Below, piece after piece: positions 32,397-42,441 of a stretch of 64,000 bases of DNA. Source of the stretch: Spiroplasma endosymbiont of Polydrusus cervinus. Lineage in GTDB: Bacteria; Bacillota_I; Bacilli_A; Mycoplasmatales; Mycoplasmataceae. The notes below the pieces were generated by a model. That model ran no database searches. It was not told the origin of the DNA and saw only the letters and a program-made list of their open reading frames with translations. The stretch is taken from the NCBI RefSeq assembly GCF_964019755.1, contig NZ_OZ026469.1:310001-374000 (forward strand), written 5' to 3'. The position numbers and the translations under genes are program-made. Each line of letters begins with the position of its first letter. Position 1 is the stretch's first letter.

Positions 32397-33317
32397 ATGA
32401 ACAATAATGAACCAAATTTTAATGGAGGGAACGAAAATAATTTTAATTCGTTTGGTAATCCAAATGAATTCGGAAATAATAATTTTGCAAACCAAAATCC
32501 AGCGGTAACTCCATTAACTGACCCGATTAAAGTTCCTGGTAATCTAAATGAATTTCAAACTGAAGCTAATCCGCCGTTTAATTCTTCTTATATTTCACAA
32601 AAATTAGGAATTAATAGCACAGCAATGAAACCGCAACATAATAAACCAATTTATCAACCAATTATTTATCAACCAATTGTGATGCCAATGATGGGCAATC
32701 CAATGATGATGGGTTATCCACAAATGTTTCCGTATCCAATGATGATGGGTTATCCACAAATGTCACAATATCCAGGGATGTTAACTTATCCATCAATGGT
32801 TGGAGCAGAAGTAGGACAACAAGGAATGCAACAATATGCTCCTGGTCAAGAATCTGGAAAACACCAAATGCAAGATAATGGTCATCATTTTGCTTTTATG
32901 AATCCTGATTTAATGCAACAACAACCACTTAATGGTGATTTTGATGATAATTTTGGTGGTGGAAATAATTTTGGATCAAATTCAGATTTTGGACAAGGAA
33001 CTTCAAAATTTGGTTCAACGCCAGATTTTAATGCTGCGCCAAGTTTTAGTTCTGTTCCTGATTTTGCCCCACCGGATGTTTTTAATAACAATAGTAATGT
33101 TTTGGGAAAAATGGATTCCACTAAAATGCCATTTCAATATGAAGAAGAAACAAGCAAACTAAAATTACCTGTTTGAGCAATAGTCTTGATTGTGATGTTA
33201 GTCTTTTTAGTTTTAGCAATTATAATTATTGTAATGTTATATTTTAATTTAGAAGCAGTGCACGATTTAATTAATAGTTGATTTGGTTTTGAATTACCAT
33301 TTGAACCGTGATTTTAA
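32397..33317 (+). CDS. Low-complexity, tail-anchored membrane protein
   Basis: 306 aa, no family recognised. Residues 1-60 are Asn/Phe/Gly-rich (NNEPNFNGGNENNF); 85-145 are Met/Pro/Tyr-rich with a direct repeat (YPMMMGYPQM ... NPMMMGYPQM); 175-240 have F-G-S/D repeats. A single strong helix (about 260-283, IVLIVMLVFLVLAIIIIVML) lies near the C-terminus, followed by a short tail ending FEPWF. There is no signal peptide, so most of the protein should be cytosolic and anchored by its tail. GGAGG precedes the ATG. TGA encodes Trp at 33174, 33279 and 33309. Confidence 0.75.
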
Positions 33318-33330
33318 AAATGTTATGGCG

Positions 33331-33371
33331 TGTAAATTGTAAATACCAAATAATAAAAAGTTAACTATTTT
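33331..33371 (+). repeat. R2 repeat end cut by IS3-A
   Basis: TGTAAATTGTAAATACCAAA then AAAAGTTAACTATTTT, joined to TAGACTGCACCC. Confidence 0.6.
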
Positions 33372-33491
33372 TAGACTGCACCCAAAAAAGTAAGTAAAGA
33401 AAAAAAGTCTTTGCTAAACTTTAGACTGCACCCAAAAAAGTAAGTAAAGAAAAAAAGTCTTTGCTAAACTTTAGAGGAGGTGCATTTTTAT

Positions 33492-33755
33492 ATGGCAAGA
33501 AAAGGACAAAAATTTAATAAATATACAGCATATTTTCGAAAAATAATAGTACAAGAGGTTAAAAATAATAGTATAAGTTTTATTGCAAAAAAATATCAAA
33601 TTAATAAAAAAACTGTTGCTTCATGGTATGAAAATTTTAAGAAAGGAATTTTAAACACCAATAAAGGTCCAAAAGAATCATTTGAAAAAAGAGATTTAAA
33701 CTATTACAAAGTTAGGTATGAATTACTAAAAAAGCTTCATGACTTTTACAATTAA
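33492..33755 (+). CDS. IS3-A transposase OrfA, copy 5
   Basis: 87 aa. Slippery A-AAA-AAG at 33728-33734 in the zero frame (CTA AAA AAG) allows -1 frameshifting into orfB. Confidence 0.88.
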   Translation: MARKGQKFNKYTAYFRKIIVQEVKNNSISFIAKKYQINKKTVASWYENFKKGILNTNKGPKESFEKRDLNYYKVRYELLKKLHDFYN

Positions 33756-34612
33756 ATAAAAGAAAAATTGTATCTTTTATCAAAGAAAACATTAATAAAT
33801 ATCCACTAAATTTATTACTTGATATAACAGATTTAAAGCGTAGTTATTGAGATAAATATAAAAATTATTCAAGTAATGGTAAGGATAGCGAATCATTAAA
33901 AAATATTGTAAAAGTCTATGAAGAAAATTTAAAACAATTTGGTTATCGTCGAATTACCAAATATTTAAAAGAAGATTATGGCATTGTTTATAATGCTAAG
34001 AAAGTATTGCGAATTATGAAAGAAAATAATATTCAAGCTGAATATGTAAAGCGTATGCGTAGAAAAATATTAATAAAACAAAATAGAAATAAAAATATAA
34101 TTAAATATCCTGATTTAGTAAATCGTAATTTTAATGATATTAAAGAAAGATTTTCAATTTTATTTACTGATGTAACTTATTTAATTTGAAATGGTAAAAA
34201 ACATTATCAATCAACAATACTTGATGGATATACTAAAGAAATTATTGATGTAAAATGATCAAAATTTAATAATAACAAACTTGTAATTGATAATTTAAAT
34301 GATGCAATTAATAAAATTAAAAAAATAAAAAAAGATCTAAATAAAACAATAATTCATTCAGATCACGGATATCAATATACATCTAAAGATTATAATAGTA
34401 AATGTTTAGATAACAAAATTATAATTTCAATGGGTAAAAATTATCATTGTGCAGACAACATTATTATTGAAAGTTTTCATTCATTACTTAAAAAAGGAAC
34501 AATCCATAATAAAAATTATAAATCTCATAATGAATATATTAATGATGTTAAAAAATGAAATAAATGATATTCAAACCAAAAAGAAAAATATATAATAAAT
34601 GAAAGTTTGTAA
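33725..34612 (+). CDS. IS3-A transposase OrfB, copy 5
   Basis: Open in the -1 frame from the slippery site to TAA at 34610-34612. Integrase core with FTDVTYLIWNGKKHY, HSDHGYQYTSKDY and DNIIIESFHSLLKKG. Trp residues are TGA. Confidence 0.87.
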
Positions 34613-34689
34613 ACCTTTTTATTAATACTTACTAAACAGGGTTGCAGTCTAGGGGTTACCAATCCAAAATAAAGAAAAGGGACAAGAAA

Positions 34690-35253
34690 ATGCGTGTAAT
34701 TAGTGGAAAATATAAGGGTTATCAAATTAAAACATTGGAGGGAATGAATACCCGGCCAATGGCAGGACGTATTAAAAAAGATATGTTTAATATTTTAGAT
34801 AATTATTTTGTTTATGAAAATAAGATTGGGTTAGATATTTTTGCGGGTAGTGGACAATTAGGAATTGAAGGATTATCACGGGGATTACAACTGTGTTATT
34901 TTAATGATTTTAATCAAGGGGCTTATAAAATTATTGAAACTAATTTAAATAAATTAAAAGTTGACAATGCAAAACTACTGAGTTATGATTATCAACTTTT
35001 ACTAAATTGAATGATTCAAAATAAAATACTAATTGATATTTTATTTTTAGACCCACCTTTTAAGCAAATTCAATATTATTATGATATTATTACTGTAATG
35101 TTGAATAACAATATTATCGATAATTATGGAGTAATAGTTTGTGAATCAAATCAAGCGTTATCATTTGATCAATTTAATTTAGTTATATTACGTTGCAAAA
35201 CATATCGTAAAAAGTATTTGTATATTTTAAGGTTAGAAAAAGGAGAAAATTAA
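34690..35253 (+). CDS. rsmD: 16S rRNA (guanine966-N2)-methyltransferase RsmD
   Basis: 187 aa. MRVISGKYKGYQIKTLEG start, SAM motif GLDIFAGSGQLGIEGLSRG and catalytic D-P-P-F (ILFLDPPFK) are all typical of RsmD. A TGA at 35008 (..LLLN-W-MIQ) encodes Trp. AAAAGGGACAAG precedes the ATG at 34690. The gmk gene starts 2 bp after the stop, so they are coupled. IS3-A copy 5 ends 39 bp upstream, so the original promoter may have been replaced. Confidence 0.93.
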
Positions 35254-35254
35254 T

Positions 35255-35830
35255 GTGCAGAAAAAGGGTTTTTTAATTATTTTTTCTGGCCCATCAGGAG
35301 TCGGAAAAGGAACAATATGCCAAGAACTTTTTAAATATCAAGAATTAAATTTGGCTTATTCAGTTTCAATGACAACAAGAGAAAAAAGGCAAGATGAAGT
35401 TGAAGGGGTAAATTATTTTTTTGCTGACCGGCCAACATTTGAAGCGGCAATTAAAAATGATGAGCTATTAGAATATGCTGATTTTGTTGGGAATTATTAT
35501 GGAACGCCAAAATCATATTGTTTTGATCAAATTAATGTTGGAAAAAATGTTTTATTAGAAATTGAAATACAAGGGGCAACGCAAGTATTAGAAAAAGTCA
35601 CAGATGCCGCTTCAATATTTTTAATTCCACCGAGTTTAGAAGAATTAGAAAACCGCATCCGTGGGCGAAAAAGTGAGCCAGAGGAAGTTCTACAAGCACG
35701 TTTAGCAAAAGCAGCGGATGAACTTCCCTTACAAAGTAATTACAATTATGTTGTTGTAAATAATACAGTTGAACAAGCAGTTACAGAAATTAAAGCAATT
35801 TTAGAGCAAGAAATTGCTAAACGGTCATAA
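35255..35830 (+). CDS. gmk: Guanylate kinase
   Basis: 191 aa. P-loop FSGPSGVGKGT, GMP-binding segment VSMTTREKRQDEVEGVNYFF and lid RIRGRKSEP identify the GMP-to-GDP kinase. GTG start at 35255 with AAAGGAGAA upstream inside the rsmD end. Confidence 0.95.
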   Translation: MQKKGFLIIFSGPSGVGKGTICQELFKYQELNLAYSVSMTTREKRQDEVEGVNYFFADRPTFEAAIKNDELLEYADFVGNYYGTPKSYCFDQINVGKNVLLEIEIQGATQVLEKVTDAASIFLIPPSLEELENRIRGRKSEPEEVLQARLAKAADELPLQSNYNYVVVNNTVEQAVTEIKAILEQEIAKRS

Positions 35831-35851
35831 GTTTGAATAAAGAAATAAGAA

Positions 35852-37155
35852 ATGCAAGCAAAAGAATTAGCCTGGAATATTCTATGAAAAATCTTTGGAA
35901 AAAATAAGCTTAGTAATCAATTATTATCAAATATAATTGAAAAAAATGATAACTTTAGTGACCAAGATAAAACTTTAATTTATCGAATTGTGTATGGAAC
36001 ATTAAAAAATAAATTATATTTAGAATATATTGCTAATCAATTTATTAATGCTAATAAAATAAAACAAATCAAAAACTATAAGTTCTGTTATGAATGAGTA
36101 TTTATCAATTTCAGTTTTAGATCGAATTCCTAATTATGCAATTATTAATGAAGCAGTTAATATTGGGAAAACGGTTAATTCAAAATGTGCTGGTTTTATT
36201 AATGCTACTTTAAAGAAAATTTTTGAAAGTAAAGATAGTATTTTTGAAATTAAAGTTTCTGATGAAATGAAAAAATTAAGTATTAAATATAGTTTTCCAT
36301 CAGCATTATATTTAATTCTTCGTAATGAATATAGTGAAGATATTGCGCGGCAAGTAATGGTTGATAGTTTGACAATTCCAAAACTTTCATTTCGCGTTAA
36401 TACGCTAAAAATTAGTCAGGATAAATTGCTAACAAAATATCCAAATCATAAATTAACAAAGAGTTTGGTATCACCAGTTGGTGTTATTGCTGATAAACCA
36501 GTTATTAATTCAGAAATGTTTCAGAAAGGTTTAATTTTTATCCAAGATGAAATGAGTATGCAGATTGCAGAAGTGTTAGATCCGCACGAGATTGATCGTG
36601 TGTTAGATATGTGCAGTGCACCTGGTGGTAAAACAACCCATTTAAGTTAATTAATGAACAATAAGGGGATTATTCATGCATATGATATTAGTGAAAAAAA
36701 TTAATTTAATTAAAATAAATGCCTAGCGATTGGGAATTACTAATATTTATCCGCATTTATTAGATGCCAGAGAAATTAAGACCGAAATTCAATATGATAA
36801 AATTCTGTGTGATGCCCCCCCCTGTAGTGGGTTAAGCGTAATTAAGCGTAAGCCGGAAATTAAATATCATACTTTTACTAACCAAAAATTAGCCAATTTA
36901 GTTGAAATTCAAGAACAATTATTAGAAAAAGCTTACGAATTATTAAAACCAGGGGGAATCTTGGTTTATTCAACTTGTACTTTTGGTGGATATGAGAATA
37001 CGGTTCAGATCCGCAATTTTTTAGCAAAGTATGATGATTTAGAAATTATTGCCACCGAACAAATTTTTAGTTATGAAAATAACACTGATGGATTCTATTA
37101 TTGTAAAATTAGAAAAAAGATAAGTAATTATAAAAAATATGTAAAATATATATAA
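35852..37155 (+). pseudogene. rsmB: 16S rRNA m5C967 methyltransferase (RsmB), degraded
   Basis: Starts MQAKELAWNILWKIFGKNKL. It then shifts frame near 36075, continues with SVLDRIPNYAIINEAVNIGK, RVLDMCSAPGGKTTHLS and meets TAA at 36648 (expected Gln). A second shift near 36700 and a TAG at 36724 follow; the last part has DKILCDAPPCSGLSVIKRKP (catalytic Cys) and LVYSTCTFGGYEN. At least two frameshifts and two nonsense changes in an otherwise recognisable Sun/RsmB gene show loss of function. The positions of the shifts are estimated. Confidence 0.85.
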
Positions 37156-37182
37156 ATAAATAAGAAGAAAGGAAGCATAATT

Positions 37183-38856
37183 ATGAATACGAATGTTAAA
37201 TTAATTGAAAATATTTTACAAGAATATCTAAAAGCCAGCAATTTAACAATCCCAGTCATGGTTGAAAAGCCCCGTCAAGAAGGATTTGGCCATTTATCAT
37301 CCAATTTAGCTTTGTTATTAGCAAAGGATTTAAAAAAGGCTCCTAATAAAATTGCTGCGGAAATTATTGCTTTTATTGAAAAAGATAATAAATCATATTT
37401 TAAAAAAATTGAGATTGCTGGGGCTGGATTTATTAATTTTACCCTAGCTGATGAACAGTTACATCGAGTTATTAATGATGTTTTAAAACTACAAACAACA
37501 TATGGGCATTCTGCTCCGAAAAAGTTTACTTATAATTTAGAAATTGTTTCAGCGAACCCAACTGGTTTCTTACATATTGGTCATGCACAAAATGGGGCAA
37601 TTGGGGATAGTGTTGCGCGCATTTTACGAGCAGCTGGTTATCATGTTCAAACTGAATATTATGTTAATGATGCTGGTAATCAAATCAATACTTTAGCTGT
37701 GACTGTTTTTGTTAGTTATTTAAATTTATTAGGAAAGAAAACTGAATTTCCTCCTGAAATATATCGTGGGGAAATGTATAATGATGTTGCCCAATATTTT
37801 GTTGATCATTATCAAGATAAATTTATTAATTTAACTTTTGATAAAGATTATAAAATTAGTGATCCCGAAGTCCACCAAATCTTTCGCCAAAAATCAATTG
37901 ATTTATTTTTAGATATAATTAAAAACCAATTAAAACTATTTCGCGTTGATATTGAATATTATTCTTCAGAAGCGGCAATGTATGAAGGTGGTAAAATTGA
38001 TGCAACGTTAGCGCAATATGCTAAATTAGGAAAAACTTATGAACAAGATGGCGCATTATGATTAAAAACAACTCATTTTGGGGATGATAAAGATCGGGTT
38101 TTAGTTAAATCGAATGGTGATTTAACTTATATTACCCCGGATTTAGCAGCGCACAATGAACGTTTAATGCGCAGCAAAGCGGATAAATTAGTTAACTTTT
38201 GGGGTGGTGATCATCACGGCTATATTATCCGTATGTTAGCTGGTTTACAGTTATTAGGGTATCAAAAAGATGTTTTAGATATGGATATGATTCAAATGGT
38301 GCGGCTAATTAAAGACGGGGCTGAATATAAAATGAGTAAACGGAAAGGAACAGCCGTTTGGTTAATTGATTTAATTGAAGAAATTGGTGTTGATCCAATT
38401 CGTTATATGTTAGCTTCAAAAAGTGCGCAAAGTCATATGGACTTAGATATTGGAATTTTAAAAGAGCATTCTTCGAAAAATCCGGTTTATTATGTACAAT
38501 ATGCCACCGCTCGTTGCAATAGCGTTTTGCAACAAGCGAAAAAAAACAAGATTAGTATTAGTGATGTGACGAGTTTTGAATTATTAACTTCGCAAAAAGA
38601 ATTAGATCTTTTAAATCAGATTGATCTATTTAATCGTTGCATTGAAGGAGCCGCAAAATTGCGCCAACCACATCTTATCTGTGATTATGTCCAAAGTATT
38701 GCACGTCAATTCCATTCATATTATAATGAATCAAAAGTTATTAATTTAGATAACTTAGAATTAACAAAACAACGCTTAGTATTTATCAAAGTAATTTATC
38801 AAGTTTTATCAAATGCCTTTAATTTATTAGGGATTAATGTTATTGAACAGATGTAA
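37183..38856 (+). CDS. argS: Arginyl-tRNA synthetase
   Basis: 557 aa class I synthetase. The N-terminal Add-1 domain is followed by the HIGH motif ([15 protein letters not shown]), YYVNDAGNQ and the KMSKR loop ([12 protein letters not shown]), then the anticodon-binding helical domain. ATG follows AGAAAGGAAG. Trp is encoded by both TGA (38059) and TGG (FWGGDHHG). The frame is continuous throughout. Confidence 0.96.
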
Positions 38857-38871
38857 TTATTTAAGTTATGT

Positions 38872-38877
38872 TATAAT
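38872..38877 (+). promoter_or_regulatory. -10 box upstream of truncated gene at 38904
   Basis: TATAAT, 27 bp before GTG; no clear -35 at 17 bp. Confidence 0.35.
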
Positions 38878-38903
38878 CTATAAGACAGAAAGAGGGTGCC
38901 TAG

Positions 38904-39027
38904 GTGTTACAAGATAATTGAGATGTTTTTTTATTTAATCCATTAATATTATTATTGTTATTTGTTCTTTACGTTTTAATTTTAATAAAAAACATTAAAA
39001 TCAAACATACTAGTCAGAAAGCATTTC
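38904..39027 (+). pseudogene. N-terminal fragment of a small membrane protein
   Basis: GTG start (AGAGGG upstream): MLQDNWDVFLFNPLILLLLF then VLYVLILIKNIKIK, one transmembrane helix with a basic tail. Cut by the IS3-A IR at 39028; no continuation seen after the IS block. Family unknown. Confidence 0.5.
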
Positions 39028-39065
39028 TAGACTGCACCCTGTTTAGTAAGTATTAATAAAAAGGT

Positions 39066-39953
39066 TTACAAACTTTCATTTATTATATATTTTTCTTTTT
39101 GGTTTGAATATCATTTATTTCATTTTTTAACATCATTAATATATTCATTATGAGATTTATAATTTTTATTATGGATTGTTCCTTTTTTAAGTAATGAATG
39201 AAAACTTTCAATAATAATGTTGTCTGCACAATGATAATTTTTACCCATTGAAATTATAATTTTGTTATCTAAACATTTACTATTGTAATCTTTAGATGTA
39301 TATTGATATCCGTGATCTGAATGAATTATTATTTTATTTAAATCTTTTTTTATTTTTTTAATTTTATTAATTGCATCATTTAAATTATCAATTACAAGTT
39401 TGTTATTATTAAATTTTGATCATTTTACATCAATAATTTCTTTAGTATATCCATCAAGTATTGTTGATTGATAATGTTTTTTACCATTTCAAATTAAATA
39501 AGTTACATCAGTAAATAAAATTGAAAATCTTTTTTTAATATCATTAAAATTACGATTTACTAAATCAGGATATTTAATTATATTTTTATTTCTATTTTGT
39601 TTTATTAATATTTTTCTACGCATACGCTTTACATATTCAGCTTGAATATTATTTTCTTTCATAATTCGCAATACTTTTTTAGCATTATAAACAATGCCAT
39701 AATCTTCTTTTAAATATTTGGTAATTCGACGATAACCAAATTGTTTTAAATTTTCTTCATAGACTTTTACAATATTTTTTAATGATTCGCTATCCTTACT
39801 ATTACTTGAATAATTTTTATATTTATCTCAATAACTACGCTTTAAATCTATTATATCAAGTAATAAATTTAGTGGATATTTATTAATGTTTTCTTTGATA
39901 AAAGATACAATTTTTCTTTTATTTAATTGTAAAAGTCATGAAGCTTTTTTAGT
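39066..39953 (-). CDS. IS3-A transposase OrfB, copy 6
   Basis: Intact -1 frame; one Glu-to-Lys change (DIKKRFS). DDE residues retained. Confidence 0.84.
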
Positions 39954-40186
39954 AATTCATACCTAACTTTGTAATAGTTTAAATCTCTTTTTTCAAATGA
40001 TTCTTTTGGACCTTTATTGGTGTTTAAAATTCCTTTCTTAAAATTTTCATACCATAAAGCAACAGTTTTTTTATTAATTTGATATTTTTTTGCAATAAAA
40101 CTTATACTATTATTTTTAACCTCTTGTACTATCATTTTTCGAAAATATGCTGTATATTTATTAAATTTTTGTCCTTTTCTTGCCAT
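39923..40186 (-). CDS. IS3-A transposase OrfA, copy 6
   Basis: One Ser-to-Leu change in the helix-turn-helix (KKTVALWYEN). The ribosome site survives as GAGGTG directly beside the copy 7 IR. Confidence 0.86.
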   Translation of the reverse strand: MARKGQKFNKYTAYFRKMIVQEVKNNSISFIAKKYQINKKTVALWYENFKKGILNTNKGPKESFEKRDLNYYKVRYELLKKLHDFYN

Positions 40187-40239
40187 ATAAAAATGCACCT
40201 CTAGACTGCACCCCGTTTAGTACGTATTAATAAAAAGGT

Positions 40240-41127
40240 TTACAAACTTTCATTTATTATATATTTTTCTTTTTGGTTTGAATATCATTTATTTCATTTT
40301 TTAACATCATTAATATATTCATTATGAGATTTATAATTTTTATTATGGATTGTTCCTTTTTTAAGTAATGAATGAAAACTTTCAATAATAATGTTGTCTG
40401 CACAATGATAATTTTTACCCATTGAAATTATAATTTTGTTATCTAAACATTTACTATTGTAATCTTTAGATGTATATTGATATCCGTGATCTGAATGAAT
40501 TATTATTTTATTTAAATCTTTTTTTATTTTTTTAATTTTATTAATTGCATCATTTAAATTATCAATTACAAGTTTGTTATTATTAAATTTTGATCATTTT
40601 ACATCAATAATTTCTTTAGTATATCCATCAAGTATTGTTGATTGATAATGTTTTTTACCATTTCAAATTAAATAAGTTACATCAGTAAATAAAATTGAAA
40701 ATCTTTCTTTAATATCATTAAAATTACGATTTACTAAATCAGGATATTTAATTATATTTTTATTTCTATTTTGTTTTATTAATATTTTTCTACGCATACG
40801 CTTTACATATTCAGCTTGAATATTATTTTCTTTCATAATTCGCAATACTTTCTTAGCATTATAAACAATGCCATAATCTTTTTTTAAATATTTGGTAATT
40901 CGACGATAACCAAATTGTTTTAAATTTTCTTCATAGACTTTTACAATATTTTTTAATGATTCGCTATCCTTACCATTACTTGAATAATTTTTATATTTAT
41001 CTCAATAACTACGCTTTAAATCTGTTATATCAAGTAATAAATTTAGTGGATATTTATTAATGTTTTCTTTGATAAAAGATACAATTTTTCTTTTATTTAA
41101 TTGTAAAAGTCATGAAGCTTTTTTAGT
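40240..41127 (-). CDS. IS3-A transposase OrfB, copy 7
   Basis: Intact -1 frame with HSDHGYQY. Confidence 0.86.
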
Positions 41128-41360
41128 AATTCATACCTAACTTTGTAATAGTTTAAATCTCTTTTTTCAAATGATTCTTTTGGACCTTTATTGGTGTTTA
41201 AAATTCCTTTCTTAAAATTTTCATACCATGAAGCAACAGTTTTTTTATTAATTTGATATTTTTTTGCAATAAAACTTATACTATTATTTTTAACCTCGTG
41301 TACTATCATTTTTCGAAAATATGCTGTATATTTATTAAATTTTTGTCCTTTTCTTGCCAT
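41097..41360 (-). CDS. IS3-A transposase OrfA, copy 7
   Basis: One Gln-to-His change (IVHEVKNN); the sequence before the ATG reads TACACC instead of TGCACC, with GGAGGTG intact. Confidence 0.86.
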   Translation of the reverse strand: MARKGQKFNKYTAYFRKMIVHEVKNNSISFIAKKYQINKKTVASWYENFKKGILNTNKGPKESFEKRDLNYYKVRYELLKKLHDFYN

Positions 41361-41430
41361 ATAAAAATACACCTCCTTTAAAGTTTAGCAAAGACTTTTT
41401 TTCTTTACTTACTCTTTTGGGTGCAGTCTA

Positions 41431-41478
41431 AAGTTTAGCAAAGACTTTTTTTCTTTACTTACTTTTTTGGGTGCAGTA
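41431..41478 (-). repeat. Remaining 5' end of IS3-A copy 6
   Basis: AAGTTTAGCAAAGAC ... TTTTTTGGGTGCAGT. Confidence 0.75.
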
Positions 41479-41503
41479 TAGTCTACCCTTTTTAGGAGAC
41501 TTT

Positions 41504-41612
41504 TTATATGGACTGTTGTTTTCTAAATTCAACAGGTGTTAAATAATTTAAACTACCGTGAATTCGAATATTGTTATATCAATGCACAAAGTCAAATAAT
41601 TTGTATTTTAAT
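41504..41612 (-). pseudogene. IS3-B OrfB C-terminal fragment
   Basis: Minus strand: LFDFVHWYNNIRIHGSLNYL then TPVEFRKQQSI and TAA. H-W-Y-N-N-x-R-I-H-x-x-L-x-x-x-T-P-x-x-F is the standard end of IS3-family OrfB. It is cut upstream by an R1 end. The same tail occurs at 48108. Confidence 0.75.
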
Positions 41613-41615
41613 TGT

Positions 41616-41675
41616 GTATACTGTAAAACTAAATCATAAAAAGTTAATAACATTATAACAAATTAAAAATAAAAA
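41616..41675. repeat. Solo R1 repeat end
   Basis: GTATACTGTAAAACTAAATC ... TTATAACAAATTAAAAATAA, adjoining the tRNA operon terminator. Confidence 0.65.
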
Positions 41676-41692
41676 ACACTTTAAAAGTGTTA
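41671..41692 (-). terminator. Terminator of the tRNA operon
   Basis: On the minus strand AACACTTTTAAAGTGTTTTTT, a stem followed by U tract, 17 bp after tRNA-Leu. Confidence 0.7.
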
Positions 41693-41708
41693 ATTTATTG
41701 TTTATTTA

Positions 41709-41793
41709 TGGTCCGGGTGAAGGGACTTGAACCCCCACGAGTTACCCCGCCAGATCCTAAGTCTGGTGCGTCTGCCAGTTCCGCCACACCCAG
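41709..41793 (-). tRNA. tRNA-Leu (TAG)
   Basis: 85 nt with a long variable arm (class II). Anticodon loop CTTAGGA, T-loop GTTCAAGTC, encoded CCA, acceptor CTGGGTG / CACCCGG. Confidence 0.92.
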
Positions 41794-41811
41794 GTAGTCG
41801 GTTTTAAAAAA

Positions 41812-41887
41812 TGGTCTTCTGTAAAGGACTTGGACCTTTGACCAACTGGTTAAGAACCAGTTGGTTACCCTACTGAGCCAACAGTCA
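41812..41887 (-). tRNA. tRNA-Lys (CTT), structurally degenerate
   Basis: 76 nt. Anticodon stem-loop is sound (ACTGG TTCTTAA CCAGT). The acceptor is poor: 5' TGACTGT against 3' ACAGAAG leaves mismatches at 2:71 and 3:70. The T-loop is TCCAAGT instead of TTCAAGT, and the D-stem (GGCTCAGTAGGGTAACC) lacks the usual GAGC partner. It may be a pseudo-tRNA. Confidence 0.65.
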
Positions 41888-41888
41888 A

Positions 41889-41966
<78 letters not shown>

Positions 41967-41982
41967 TCATTAATATAAAAAA

Positions 41983-42058
41983 TGGTCGGGTGTAACGGAC
42001 TTGAACCGCTGACCACCTGCTTGTAAGGCAGGCGCTCTCCCAACTGAGCTAACACCCG
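41983..42058 (-). tRNA. tRNA-Val (TAC)
   Basis: Acceptor CGGGTGT / ACACCCG, anticodon loop CTTACAA, GGTTCAAGTCC T-arm, encoded CCA. Confidence 0.94.
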
Positions 42059-42062
42059 AAAA

Positions 42063-42138
42063 TGGTGACCTGTACGGGATTTGAACCCGTGAGTGCATGC
42101 GTGAAAAGCATGTGTGTTAACCGCTTCACCAACAGGCC
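42063..42138 (-). tRNA. tRNA-Glu (TTC)
   Basis: Acceptor GGCCTGT / ACAGGTC, anticodon loop TTTTCAC, GGGTTCAAATCCC T-arm, encoded CCA. Confidence 0.94.
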
Positions 42139-42168
42139 GTTAAATATTAAAAATTGTCAAAAAAATAA

Positions 42169-42244
42169 TGGCGCCTAGTGCAGGACTCGAACCTGCGACC
42201 GATCGGTTAACAGCCGAATGCTCTACCGACTGAGCTAACTAGGC
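42169..42244 (-). tRNA. tRNA-Asn (GTT)
   Basis: Acceptor GCCTAGT / ACTAGGC, discriminator G, anticodon loop CTGTTAA, encoded CCA. First gene of the operon Asn-Glu-Val-Thr-Lys-Leu. Confidence 0.93.
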
Positions 42245-42267
42245 ATGGCATTTTTTTAACCTTATTT

Positions 42268-42297
42268 ATTATATACTAAAAATTAAAAAACAAGCAA
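42268..42297 (-). promoter_or_regulatory. Promoter of the tRNA operon
   Basis: Minus strand: -35 TTGCTT (42292-42297), 18 bp spacer, -10 TATAAT (42268-42273), about 25 bp ahead of tRNA-Asn. Confidence 0.65.
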
Positions 42298-42331
42298 CTA
42301 TTTTTATCCTTTTTTTATTTTTTCTAAAATA

Positions 42332-42441
42332 CGTATACTGTACGATATTATAGCTAGTAGTTCCAACCATTAAGTCACTTGTATCAACTAATTCTCAATC
42401 ATTACCAGTATTAATACAAATATTATCATTACAGTATACAC
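42332..42441. repeat. Segment bounded by 10-bp R1 tips
   Basis: GTATACTGTA ... TACAGTATAC enclose about 90 bp unlike any R1 interior. On the minus strand it is open (DNICINTGNDWELVDTSDLM then VGTTSYNIVQ), so it looks like a captured gene piece. No family recognised. Confidence 0.45.

Larger units (their letters stand above)
33372..34650 (+). mobile_element. IS3-A copy 5 with a duplicated 5' end
   Basis: A 50-bp 5' terminus (33372-33421) is followed directly by a complete element (33422-34650). The 3' IR carries an extra T (GGGTTGCAGTCTA). The extra 50 bp is the 5' end of another copy into whose leader this copy inserted. Confidence 0.88.
39028..40201 (-). mobile_element. IS3-A copy 6, interrupted in its leader by copy 7
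   Basis: Reads to CACCTC, then copy 7 (40202-41430), and its own remaining 5' end resumes at 41431-41478 (AAGTTTAGCAAAG ... GGGTGCAGT). Confidence 0.88.
40202..41430 (-). mobile_element. IS3-A copy 7, complete, nested in copy 6
   Basis: TAGACTGCACCCC ... GGGTGCAGTCTA, 1229 bp. Confidence 0.9.

Noticed and set aside
41616-41692. R1 arm as the tRNA operon promoter
   Set aside because: It lies downstream of the operon; the promoter is clear at 42268-42297.
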